From contig CALMMO010000036.1 of NCBI GenBank assembly GCA_937868455.1, forward strand, positions 1 through 8,054: a DNA stretch of 8,054 nt, given 5' to 3'. The notes below the pieces were generated by a model. The model saw only the letters and a list, made by a program, of their open reading frames with translations, had not been told where the DNA came from and did no database searches. The translations under genes and the position numbers were made by a program. Shown piece after piece: positions 1 through 6,612 of this stretch. Source of the stretch: an uncultured Marmoricola sp. Its GTDB lineage: Bacteria; Actinomycetota; Actinomycetes; Propionibacteriales; Nocardioidaceae. Numbering within the stretch: the stretch's first letter is position 1; every line of letters begins with the position of its first letter.

Positions 1-1
1 A

Positions 2-148
2 GCTGGTCCCGCCTGGGATCAGGTGGTTGCCGCAACACAACTCCCTGTGGGGCAGTTACTGGTTAAACCTGTGATCGCGCCGCTTAAACCACGCATGGTC
101 GAGATCAACGCTCTTGCCGCGACGTACTTCGTTAAACCCGCTAGCTGA
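2..148 (+). CDS. 3' end of an unidentified protein (partial, runs off left edge)
   Basis: An open frame enters from the left edge and ends at TGA 146-148, giving 48 C-terminal residues that finish ...ATYFVKPAS. The case for a real gene is that the frame is open from the edge, its codons are mixed but plausible, and its stop lies six bases from the stop of the convergent ribonuclease D gene, matching the tight packing elsewhere. The tail holds three short hydrophobic-Lys-Pro motifs (VKP, LKP, VKP) encoded by near-identical DNA. I do not recognise the family. In Mycobacterium tuberculosis the gene at this place is dxs1, from memory, but this tail does not resemble the Dxs C-terminus as I know it. 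No function is proposed. Confidence 0.5.
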   Translation, partial: AGPAWDQVVAATQLPVGQLLVKPVIAPLKPRMVEINALAATYFVKPAS

Positions 149-154
149 CAGGTC

Positions 155-1363
155 CTAGATCCCCGCGCCGGCTTCGATTGCTGCTTCAAGGACGGGGCTG
201 AGTAGCTCTATTTGCCATTCACGTGCTGCGTAGTCGGCCAAGATCTCATGCAGACTCTCGCCTTCGGCTGGAGGTTGCCACATCACTCGGCGCACCGTGT
301 CGGGAGTCATCATGTTCTCGACCGGGACGCTGAGTTCGACACTCAACGCAGCAATGGCGTTGCGGGCGTAATCAAGTCGTGCTGCCGCAGCAGGGTGCTT
401 GTCGGCCCACACTCGTGGGGGCGGCGGGCCATCACCTCGTGGATTCGGCACGGGCAAGGCAGTGTCTGGAAGGCTGGCAGCTTTCGCGATCGCATCCACC
501 CACAGTTGAGCGTGCGGTTTGGCTGCGCGTCCCTGGAAACCAGGGGTGCCCAGCAGCGCGCGCCTCGAGGTCGGCAACGCCTTGGCTGCGGCCACGATTG
601 AACTATCTGGCAGCAGGCGACCTGCCGCCACATCTCGCTCACGTGCCAGTTGGTCTCGTGCCAGCCAAAGCTCGCGGGTGGCGGCGAGCGCTCGACGACT
701 GCGAACTCGTTGGATTTGGGATGTACGACGCCAGGGCTCAGCACGCACCGTCGGCTCGAAACCCAACAGATGCTCGAACTCTTGGCGAGCCCACTCGGTC
801 TTTCCGGACTTCTCAAGGTCAGCGATGAGGTGCTCACGAATCACGTCGAGCACCTCGACGTCGAGTGCGGCGTACTCCAGCCAGTCGTGCGGCAGGGGGC
901 GAATCGACCAGTCCGACGCCGAGTGTTCCTTACGCATGGTCTGTCCGCAGATGACCGAGACCAGCGTGGCTAGACCGACGCGCGGATATCCCAACAAGCG
1001 GGCCGCGAGCTCGGTGTCGAAAAGCTTGGTGGGGTGCAAACCGACTTCGCGCAGGCACGGCAAATCTTGAGTCGCCGCGTGCAAGATCCATTCGGCATCA
1101 TCAATGGCGGCAGCTAGCCCCGACAGGTCGGTGAGCACGCCGGTGTCGATGAGATGGGTGCCGGCACCTGCGCGTCTGATCTGGATCAGGTAGGCGCGTG
1201 CGGAGTAGCGAAAGCCACTGGCGCGTTCGGCGTCGATGGCCACTGGACCCTCTGCGTTGGCCAGTGCAGCGATCGTTTCGGCTAGCTCAGCAGGGGTATC
1301 CACCAATGGGGGCAGCCCATCGCTGAGTCTGAGAAGGGGGAGTTCGGTGGGCGCTTCGCTCAT
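155..1363 (-). CDS. rnd: Ribonuclease D (DEDD 3'-5' exoribonuclease with HRDC domain)
   Basis: A 402-residue 3'-5' exoribonuclease of the RNase D family, expected in the cytoplasm trimming 3' ends of structured RNAs such as tRNA precursors. The DEDDy residues are visible: Asp44 and Glu46 in AIDAERASG (motif I), Asp100 in HAATQDL (motif II), and Tyr164 with Asp168 in YAALDV (motif III). Residues about 222-300 fit an HRDC nucleic-acid-binding domain, followed by a Pro-rich linker (NPRGDGPPPPRVW) and a C-terminal helical region, the usual actinobacterial layout. The ATG start overlaps the stop of the upstream DUF3000 gene in an ATGA junction, so the two are probably cotranscribed and translationally coupled. 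Length and motifs look complete. The exact RNA substrates in this organism are inferred only. Confidence 0.93.
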   Translation of the reverse strand: MSEAPTELPLLRLSDGLPPLVDTPAELAETIAALANAEGPVAIDAERASGFRYSARAYLIQIRRAGAGTHLIDTGVLTDLSGLAAAIDDAEWILHAATQDLPCLREVGLHPTKLFDTELAARLLGYPRVGLATLVSVICGQTMRKEHSASDWSIRPLPHDWLEYAALDVEVLDVIREHLIADLEKSGKTEWARQEFEHLLGFEPTVRAEPWRRTSQIQRVRSRRALAATRELWLARDQLARERDVAAGRLLPDSSIVAAAKALPTSRRALLGTPGFQGRAAKPHAQLWVDAIAKAASLPDTALPVPNPRGDGPPPPRVWADKHPAAAARLDYARNAIAALSVELSVPVENMMTPDTVRRVMWQPPAEGESLHEILADYAAREWQIELLSPVLEAAIEAGAGI

Positions 1364-1953
1364 CGTTTCCGGTTGCCGCTGCGGGGTAACACCGCGACCC
1401 CTTCAGGCACCGGCGGAAGACCAGCGGCCTCGCACATCACGTTGGTCCACGCTTGGACGTGTGCGGTCAATGAATCAGTAGGAGTCCACGAGGCGCGAAT
1501 CTCAATCTGCGCATCCGGATCTTCTTTGGCTAAGGCACCGAAGCTGGCGGAGTACACACAGGTCACCGTGCCTGAGGGTGCGATGTACTGAGCGCCTTCG
1601 CTAGCTAAGGCCTCGACCAGCCACGACCAGCCGACGGCGGCCAACATGTCGTCACTGGCCATCGAGGGCTCGACTTCGGCACGCACATAGGCCACGCATC
1701 GGAAGTCGCCACCCCACGCGTCGTTGCCACGCGGGTCGTGAAGGACGACGAGCCGACCACTAGCCACCTCATCGTCGCCCACGACAACTTCAGCGCTCAT
1801 GGCTGTGGCGTAAGGGGCGATGCGCTGTGGTGCCGGCATTTCGTCGATGGTCACCTCAGGGCGCAGCCGGGCTGCGGTGATCTGCGAAAGAGCGACCTGG
1901 AACTCCTTGGGGAGTTGTGTCGGATCTAGGCGATGCTCCTGCGGTGAAGCCAT
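1360..1953 (-). CDS. DUF3000 domain-containing protein
   Basis: A 197-residue protein of the actinobacterial DUF3000 family, function unknown. It starts MASPQEHRLDPTQLPKEF and contains Trp-rich stretches (GNDAWGGDF, VGWSWLVEALA) and a conserved-looking C-terminal part (SLTAHVQAWTNVMCEAAGL). I see no signal peptide or membrane segment, so it is probably cytoplasmic. The frame extends upstream to 1992, but I chose the ATG at 1953-1951 because a good -35/-10 pair (1987-1960) lies just upstream and would start transcription at that ATG; the longer start would sit inside the promoter. Its stop overlaps the rnd start by four bases. The constant pairing with RNase D beside the heme genes is known from other actinobacteria, but it does not establish a function. 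Confidence 0.88.
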   Translation of the reverse strand: MASPQEHRLDPTQLPKEFQVALSQITAARLRPEVTIDEMPAPQRIAPYATAMSAEVVVGDDEVASGRLVVLHDPRGNDAWGGDFRCVAYVRAEVEPSMASDDMLAAVGWSWLVEALASEGAQYIAPSGTVTCVYSASFGALAKEDPDAQIEIRASWTPTDSLTAHVQAWTNVMCEAAGLPPVPEGVAVLPRSGNRKR

Positions 1954-1959
1954 GACGTC

Positions 1960-1987
1960 AGAGTAGGTGGCTGTGTCAGGAGGCCAA
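1960..1987 (-). promoter_or_regulatory. Leaderless promoter of the DUF3000-rnd operon
   Basis: On the minus strand TTGGCC (1987-1982) is followed after 16 bases by TACTCT (1965-1960), matching a TTGNNN / TANNNT housekeeping sigma promoter. Six bases separate the hexamer from the ATG at 1953, so transcription should begin at the start codon, giving an mRNA without a ribosome binding site. This decides the DUF3000 start. It is a prediction by pattern, not mapped. Confidence 0.6.
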
Positions 1988-2024
1988 GTCACGACGCGCC
2001 GCCCCGACCTGGGAAGATCATCGA

Positions 2025-3047
2025 GTGTCGGTTCACAACAGTGCGTTCATGAAAGCTGCCCGCGGCGAGGCTGTGCCCCACACTCCAGTGTGGTTCATGC
2101 GTCAGGCAGGTCGATCCCTTCCGGAGTACCTCAAGATCCGCGAAGGCGTCACGATGCTCGACTCATGCATGCGGCCAGAGATGATCGTTGAGATCACCTT
2201 GCAGCCCGTGCGCAGGTACGGCGTCGACGCGGCCATCTTCTTCTCCGACATCGTTTTGCCACTCAAGGCAGTCGGGGTCGATCTCGACATCGTTCCTGGA
2301 GTCGGGCCAGTCGTCGCGCACCCAGTGCGCACGCTCCAAGACGTGGCCGCAATCCCTGATCTGAGTGCCGATGATGTGCCCTTCATTACCGAGGCTGTTC
2401 GTGCCCTGGTGGGCGAACTGGGCGACACACCGCTCATCGGATTTGCCGGGGCGCCGTTCACGGTCGCTTCCTATCTGGTCGAGGGTGGGCCATCGAAGGA
2501 ACACGCCAAGACCAAGGCGCTCATGCTCGGGGCGCCCGATGTCTGGGATGCGTTGATGCGCAAGATCGCCGGCATCGCCTCGGCGTACTTGAAGGTCCAA
2601 ATCGATGCAGGTGCCAGCGCGATCCAACTCTTCGACTCCTGGGCTGGGGCGCTCACGCCGCACGACTATGAGCGTTTCGTGATGCCGCATTCGACTCGGG
2701 TGCTTAGCAGTGTCGAGGGCGTGCCGCGCATCCACTTCGGGGTGGGCACCGGAGAGTTGCTCACGCTGATGGGTCGCGCCGGAGCGGATGTCGTCGGTGT
2801 CGACTGGCGTGTGCCCCTGGCACAAGGAGTACGTCGAGTCGAGGGCCGCTGTGTGCAAGGCAACCTCGATCCCACGCTGGTGTTCGCCCCAACAGAGGTG
2901 ATGCTCGAGCGGGCCGCGCAGGTGTTGGAGGCGGGCCGCGAGGCACCGGGTCACATCTTCAACTTGGGGCATGGGGTTATCCCCTCAACTAACCCTGACC
3001 AACTGGCCAGGTTGACCGATTTTGTTCATGAGGCGAGTGCTCGATGA
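2025..3047 (+). CDS. hemE: Uroporphyrinogen III decarboxylase
   Basis: A 340-residue cytoplasmic enzyme that removes the four acetate carboxyls of uroporphyrinogen III to give coproporphyrinogen III. The signature is clear: [15 protein letters not shown] (Arg26 and Arg30 bind substrate carboxylates), FFSDIVLPL with the key Asp75, [17 protein letters not shown] with Tyr150, IQLFDSWAG with Ser205, and NLGHGV with His316, matching human residues Arg37, Arg41, Asp86, Tyr164, Ser219 and His339 in order. Ser replaces the more common Tyr after MRQAGR, which I recall as usual in actinobacteria. I take GTG 2025 as the start; it has only a weak purine-rich GGGAAG at 2011-2016. ATG 2049 is an alternative eight codons in. 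It is first in an operon with cgoX and chdC, overlapping the next gene by ATGA, and diverges from DUF3000 across 71 bases. Confidence 0.97.
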   Translation: MSVHNSAFMKAARGEAVPHTPVWFMRQAGRSLPEYLKIREGVTMLDSCMRPEMIVEITLQPVRRYGVDAAIFFSDIVLPLKAVGVDLDIVPGVGPVVAHPVRTLQDVAAIPDLSADDVPFITEAVRALVGELGDTPLIGFAGAPFTVASYLVEGGPSKEHAKTKALMLGAPDVWDALMRKIAGIASAYLKVQIDAGASAIQLFDSWAGALTPHDYERFVMPHSTRVLSSVEGVPRIHFGVGTGELLTLMGRAGADVVGVDWRVPLAQGVRRVEGRCVQGNLDPTLVFAPTEVMLERAAQVLEAGREAPGHIFNLGHGVIPSTNPDQLARLTDFVHEASAR

Positions 3048-4456
3048 ACTCAGCCGTGCCGCTCCAGGTGGTGGTTATTGGCGGCGGAATCGCTGGTCTG
3101 GCCGCCGCGCATCGCGTGCACCAGATCGACGACTCTGCCCAGATCACCGTGATCGAACGTGACGGGCGACTGGGCGGCAAGTTGGCGCTGGCAGAGGTTG
3201 GGGGAGTGCAGGTCGACACCGGAGCCGAGGCGGTGCTTAACCTGCGCCCGGAGGCGGTGGAGTTAGCCAGGGCTAGCGGACTTGAAGATTCCCTGGTCTA
3301 TCCCGCCACTACCGCCGCAAATGTGTGGAGTCGGGGTGTCGTGCAACCGATGCCTCGCACCATGATGGGCGTGCCTCATGACCTGCGCGCTATTCGAGGA
3401 GTCATTTCGACCAAAGGTGTGGCTCGTGCTGCGATGGAAGCACGGATGCCGCCGATGCTCTTGGAGCCAGGAGATGACCTGAGTGTCGGGGCCTTGATCG
3501 AGGACCGGTTTGGCAAAGAGGTCGTCGATCGCCTCGTCGAACCGCTCCTGGGTGGGGTCTATGCGGGGCATGCACGGGAACTTTCGGTGCGAGCAACAGT
3601 GCCTCAATTGGCTATGGCGCTTGACGGATCCAGCACCCTGACCCAGATCGCGAGCCGGGCCATGTCGCGTCCTGCTGGCGACGTGCCGATCTTTGCGGGG
3701 CTCCGAGGCGGCATGGGTGAGATGCCAGGTGCCGTGGCGCAGGCCAGCGGCGCCCGCGTGTTACTGAACACCACAGTCGAGGAACTTGCTCGCCATGGTG
3801 ATGGTTGGCAGGTGCGGCTCTCCTCTGACCAGGCACCGTTGCATGCCGATGCGGTCATCATCGCAACCCAAGCGCGTCCCGCAGCATCTTTGCTGACCGC
3901 GGTGGCCCCACGTGCCGCCCACGAACTCGATCGCATCGAGTATGCCTCCATGGCGGTGTTGACCTTGGCGTTCCCGACGCGTGATTTGCCGCAGATCGTT
4001 GGGTCAGGTTTCTTGACGCCTCCAGTCGAGGGTCGCCAGGTCAAGGCGGCCACCTTCTCGTTCAACAAGTGGCAATGGGTCAAGGAGGCGGGCCAGGCGC
4101 AGGGGCTGAGCATCATGCGCGCCTCGATCGGGCGTTTCCGAGAAGAACACCTCCTGAACGCCACAGATGAGGAACTTCTCCAGCGGGCACTGAGTGACCT
4201 AGCTGACGCCGTTGGTATCAGTGTGAGGCCCACGGCGTGGCATATGCAGCGCTGGATCGATGGGCTTCCTCAATATGCAGTTGGCCACGTTGAACGGGTT
4301 GCCTCGATTCGTCGCGAAGTGGCTGCTTTGCCCGGGATCGCCGTCTGCGGCGCGGCGTACGACGGCGTGGGCATTGCTGCCTGTGTGGCATCTGGCACAA
4401 CTGCCGCAACCAAGGTGTTAGGCGAACTCAGTGGTGGGGCAGACTCCAAGTCATGA
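3044..4456 (+). CDS. hemG: Coproporphyrinogen III oxidase / protoporphyrinogen oxidase (FAD flavoprotein)
   Basis: A 470-residue FAD-dependent oxidase of the HemY/PPOX family (hemG or hemY in annotations, cgoX in current nomenclature). The N-terminus carries the dinucleotide-binding [14 protein letters not shown] (glycines 13-18) and then [10 protein letters not shown] and VDTGAEAVL, which contact FAD. The C-terminus has the second FAD motif, [18 protein letters not shown]. Because chdC follows directly, the likely reaction is six-electron oxidation of coproporphyrinogen III to coproporphyrin III with O2, releasing H2O2, rather than protoporphyrinogen oxidation. There is no signal peptide; the protein is soluble or peripheral to the membrane. 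The start overlaps the hemE stop (ATGA), with GAGG at 3030-3033 as a modest ribosome site, and its own stop overlaps the next start the same way. Length is normal for the family. Confidence 0.95.
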   Translation: MNSAVPLQVVVIGGGIAGLAAAHRVHQIDDSAQITVIERDGRLGGKLALAEVGGVQVDTGAEAVLNLRPEAVELARASGLEDSLVYPATTAANVWSRGVVQPMPRTMMGVPHDLRAIRGVISTKGVARAAMEARMPPMLLEPGDDLSVGALIEDRFGKEVVDRLVEPLLGGVYAGHARELSVRATVPQLAMALDGSSTLTQIASRAMSRPAGDVPIFAGLRGGMGEMPGAVAQASGARVLLNTTVEELARHGDGWQVRLSSDQAPLHADAVIIATQARPAASLLTAVAPRAAHELDRIEYASMAVLTLAFPTRDLPQIVGSGFLTPPVEGRQVKAATFSFNKWQWVKEAGQAQGLSIMRASIGRFREEHLLNATDEELLQRALSDLADAVGISVRPTAWHMQRWIDGLPQYAVGHVERVASIRREVAALPGIAVCGAAYDGVGIAACVASGTTAATKVLGELSGGADSKS

Positions 4457-5154
4457 GCAAACCTCAAGGCGCCAAGCTTCGCGAGATTAACAACACCATT
4501 CGCTACGCAGCCTGGTCGGTGTTTCGACTGGTTCGCCCTATCGGTGAGGGCGACCGTGCCGGCGAGGCAGCACAACTCGACCAGTTCATCGATGACCTGG
4601 CTGAGGTTGATGTCGTCGTACGCGGCATTTATGACGTCTCTGCGTTACGCGCCGACGCCGATGTGATGGTTTGGTGGCACGCGGCCACTTCTGAGGGACT
4701 TCAAGACGCCTACAACGCGTTCCGTCGGACTGCCTTTGGAGCTCGGCTCGAGCCGGTGTGGTCGCAGATGGCCCTGCACCGCCCAGCAGAGTTCAACAAG
4801 TCCCACGTGCCAGCGTTCTTGGCTGATGAGGAGCCACGCGCCCACATCTGCGTGTATCCCTTTGTCCGCTCGTATGAGTGGTACCTGATGGATGAGAAAG
4901 AACGCCGCGGATTGCTCGCCGAGCACGGCCAGATGGGCCGCGACTATGCCGATGTGCGCGCCAATACGGTGGCGTCCTTCGCGCTGGGTGACTACGAATG
5001 GATCTTGGCGTTCGAGTGCGATGAGTTGCATCGCATCGTTGACCTGATGCGTCACTTGAGGGCCTCAGGTGCGCGCCGCCACGTGCGCGAGGAGACGCCG
5101 TTCTACACCGGGCGCAAGATCACTGCGACGGATCTGTTGGCGTTGTTGCCGTAG
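4453..5154 (+). CDS. hemQ: Coproheme decarboxylase HemQ (hydrogen peroxide-dependent heme synthase)
   Basis: A 233-residue member of the chlorite dismutase-like family (also named chdC), catalysing the last step of the coproporphyrin-dependent route: H2O2-driven oxidative decarboxylation of coproheme propionates 2 and 4 to vinyls, giving heme b. Visible residues fit the actinobacterial type: distal His118 in KSHVPAF, catalytic Tyr135 in [10 protein letters not shown], and proximal iron ligand His158 in [11 protein letters not shown], at the same numbers I recall for the Corynebacterium diphtheriae enzyme. Length is normal for actinobacteria. ATG 4453 overlaps the cgoX stop, so this is the third gene of the coupled heme operon. 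H2O2 made by the preceding oxidase could feed this step. The last 35 bases overlap the end of msrB on the other strand. The ferrochelatase that provides coproheme is not in this window. Confidence 0.96.
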   Translation: MSKPQGAKLREINNTIRYAAWSVFRLVRPIGEGDRAGEAAQLDQFIDDLAEVDVVVRGIYDVSALRADADVMVWWHAATSEGLQDAYNAFRRTAFGARLEPVWSQMALHRPAEFNKSHVPAFLADEEPRAHICVYPFVRSYEWYLMDEKERRGLLAEHGQMGRDYADVRANTVASFALGDYEWILAFECDELHRIVDLMRHLRASGARRHVREETPFYTGRKITATDLLALLP

Positions 5155-5551
5155 TCGTTGGCTCAAGTTTCAAACTGATCGAATTGATGCAGTAGCGCTG
5201 CCCGGTCGGAGTGCCGTACCCGTCACCAAACACGTGCCCAAGGTGCGAACCGCACGTGGCACACCGAACCTCCACGCGTTTCATGCCGTGGCTGGTGTCT
5301 TCGATGTATTCCACGCGTCCTTCGGCCAGCGGTGCCCAAAACGATGGCCAACCGCATCCGCTGTGGAACTTCTCATCTGAGCGAAACAACTCAGCAGTGC
5401 AAGCGCGACAGCGGTAGACCCCAGTCGTCTCCGTGTCGGTGTATTCACCCGTGAAGGCGCGCTCAGTGCCCGCGTTGCGGAGCACGGCAAACTCTTCAGG
5501 TTTGAGCTCTGCGCGCCACTGCTCCTCAGACTTCTCAACCTCATAACCCAT
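5120..5551 (-). CDS. msrB: Peptide-methionine (R)-S-oxide reductase MsrB
   Basis: A 143-residue cytoplasmic repair enzyme that reduces methionine-R-sulfoxide in proteins, using thioredoxin. Numbered from ATG 5551, it has two structural zinc pairs (CRAC, Cys48/51; CATC, Cys97/100), SGCGWPSF with Cys66 as the candidate resolving cysteine, GSHLGHVF, and catalytic Cys121 in QRYCINS. The frame continues upstream to 5578, but I prefer ATG 5551 because the protein then begins [12 protein letters not shown] as in relatives and a TAGGCT hexamer sits seven bases before it. After the conserved end SLKLEP there is a Thr-rich tail ([12 protein letters not shown]); its codons lie largely in the overlap with hemQ. 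A peroxide-producing heme pathway next door makes an oxidative-damage link plausible, but that is inference. Confidence 0.95.
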   Translation of the reverse strand: MGYEVEKSEEQWRAELKPEEFAVLRNAGTERAFTGEYTDTETTGVYRCRACTAELFRSDEKFHSGCGWPSFWAPLAEGRVEYIEDTSHGMKRVEVRCATCGSHLGHVFGDGYGTPTGQRYCINSISLKLEPTTTATTPTDPSQ

Positions 5552-5558
5552 GAACGGG

Positions 5559-5564
5559 AGCCTA
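5559..5564 (-). promoter_or_regulatory. -10 element TAGGCT, leaderless promoter of msrB
   Basis: On the minus strand TAGGCT fits the actinobacterial TANNNT -10 consensus, followed by seven bases (CCCGTTC) and the ATG at 5551. Transcription would begin at or next to the start codon. The -35 position, inside the opposite arm of the inverted repeat, reads TACGGC and is not a good TTGACA match, so the promoter may be weak or need help. Confidence 0.5.
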
Positions 5565-5585
5565 CGTGTCATGTCCACAAAGCCG

Positions 5586-5591
5586 TAGGCT
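5586..5591 (+). promoter_or_regulatory. -10 element TAGGCT, leaderless promoter of the oxidoreductase operon
   Basis: TAGGCT is followed by seven bases (CCCCATC) and ATG 5599, mirroring the msrB side. The -35 position about 17 bases upstream reads TACGTG and is poor. The arrangement supports ATG 5599 over the longer frame start at GTG 5566, which would lie within the repeat. Confidence 0.5.
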
Positions 5592-5598
5592 CCCCATC

Positions 5599-6612
5599 AT
5601 GCAATCCACCCAGATAGTCCTGCGTCAACGACCTGTTGGGGCACCCAACGCCGAGACCTTCGAAGTCCGCACGAGTGAGTTGCCAGACATCCAAGACGGT
5701 GAGGTGCTGCTGGCGATCAGATACCTCTCCCTTGACCCTTACATGCGTGGCCGGTTGAGCACGGCGAAGTCGTATGCAGCCCCGGTGGAGATCGGGCAGG
5801 TGATGGTAGGTGCCACGGTGGGTCAGGTGCTGGCCACTCGGCATGAGCGACTCCACGAGGGCGACTGGGTGGTGTCGTACTCAGGGTGGCAAACCCACGC
5901 CGTCGAGCACGGCGACATGCTGCGAAAACTCGACCCGAGCATCGCCCCGGTCACCACTGCGCTCGGAGTCTTAGGGATGCCGGGTATGACGGCCTACTGG
6001 GGCTTGCTTGAGATCGGTCGGCCGCAACCTGGCGAGACCGTCGTCGTGGCGGCGGCTACCGGGCCGGTGGGTTCAGCGGTGGGGCAGATTGCCCGCATCA
6101 AGGGCGCCCGGGCGGTTGGTATTGCCGGTGGACCGGAGAAGTGCCGCCTTCTGGTGGACACCTTCGGCTTCGATGCTGCTGTTGACCACCGCGCCCCCGA
6201 CTTCGTTGATCAGCTTGTGGCCGCCACTCCCGACGGCATCGACGTGAACTTCGAGAATGTCGGTGGCAGCGTCTTTGACGCGGTGCAGCGCCGACTTAAC
6301 CCTGGGGCTCGGGTGCCCTTGTGCGGGCTGGTCTCGCACTACAATGACACGGCGATGCCGCAGGGCCCCGATCGTTTGCCCGGTTTCCTCTCGGGATTGT
6401 TGACTCGAAGCATCCTGGTGCAGGGATTCATTGTCGACATTGCCAAGGTTTCGCGTGCCACCAACTTCTGGACCGACATGCCCGCCTGGATCCGCGATGG
6501 AGGAGTGACCTACCTCGAAGACATCGTGTCGGGGATTGAGCAGGCGCCCGAGGCGTTCTCCGGTCTCCTGCAGGGAGCCAACACAGGCAAGTTGATCGTG
6601 CAGGTGTCGTGA
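5599..6612 (+). CDS. NADP-dependent MDR oxidoreductase (CurA / prostaglandin reductase-like)
   Basis: A 337-residue medium-chain dehydrogenase/reductase of the zinc-independent branch that includes leukotriene B4 12-hydroxydehydrogenase, prostaglandin reductases and bacterial CurA. These typically reduce the activated double bond of alpha,beta-unsaturated ketones or aldehydes with NADPH. Seen here: LSLDPYMRGRL near residues 44-53, a Rossmann motif AAATGPVGSAVGQIA (151-165), GIAGGPEKC (174-182), whose Lys is expected to contact the NADPH phosphate, DVNFENVGG (215-223) and GLVSHYND (243-250). No catalytic-zinc GHE motif is present. The start is ATG 5599, placed by the leaderless promoter; the frame could extend to GTG 5566 but would then cross the inverted repeat. 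The stop TGA overlaps the next ATG by one base, so it is cotranscribed with the polymerase-domain gene. The substrate cannot be read from sequence. Confidence 0.9.
   Translation: MQSTQIVLRQRPVGAPNAETFEVRTSELPDIQDGEVLLAIRYLSLDPYMRGRLSTAKSYAAPVEIGQVMVGATVGQVLATRHERLHEGDWVVSYSGWQTHAVEHGDMLRKLDPSIAPVTTALGVLGMPGMTAYWGLLEIGRPQPGETVVVAAATGPVGSAVGQIARIKGARAVGIAGGPEKCRLLVDTFGFDAAVDHRAPDFVDQLVAATPDGIDVNFENVGGSVFDAVQRRLNPGARVPLCGLVSHYNDTAMPQGPDRLPGFLSGLLTRSILVQGFIVDIAKVSRATNFWTDMPAWIRDGGVTYLEDIVSGIEQAPEAFSGLLQGANTGKLIVQVS

Larger units (their letters stand above)
5556..5594. repeat. Perfect 11-bp inverted repeat centred between divergent genes
   Basis: GGGAGCCTACG at 5556-5566 is the exact reverse complement of CGTAGGCTCCC at 5584-5594, with a 17-base spacer. 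The centre of the repeat is position 5575, which is also the exact midpoint between the two start codons (5551 minus, 5599 plus). Each arm holds TAGGCT reading toward its own gene. It may be a pair of matched promoters, a regulator site, or both. There is no T-run, so it does not look like an intrinsic terminator. Confidence 0.85.

Noticed and set aside
2..148. dxs 3' end at the left edge, expected from mycobacterial gene order
   Set aside because: The 48 visible residues do not resemble the Dxs C-terminus as I know it, so the gene is left unnamed.
519..1070. 183-codon plus-strand open frame inside rnd
   Set aside because: It is antisense to the catalytic RNase D region; the protein is Arg/Ser-rich and unlike any family I know.
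1953..1960. TGACGTCA palindrome at the DUF3000 start
   Set aside because: An 8-base palindrome is expected by chance at this scale and is explained by the ATG plus the spacer; its resemblance to the eukaryotic CRE site is meaningless here.
2163..2972. 269-codon open frame antisense to hemE
   Set aside because: It lies wholly within hemE, which has full family motifs; the antisense product looks like no known protein and is explained by GC-biased codons keeping the opposite strand open.
3604..4233. 209-codon open frame antisense to the cgoX gene
   Set aside because: It is low-complexity Ser/Ala/Arg-rich with no recognisable motif, and the sense strand encodes a clear FAD oxidase.
5556..5594. 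Intrinsic terminator or oxidative-stress ECF sigma promoter in the msrB inverted repeat
   Set aside because: There is no T-run after the stem and both genes point outward, so a terminator makes no sense. A GGGAAT-N18-GTT type promoter was considered, but the spacing between GGGAG and CGT is too long.
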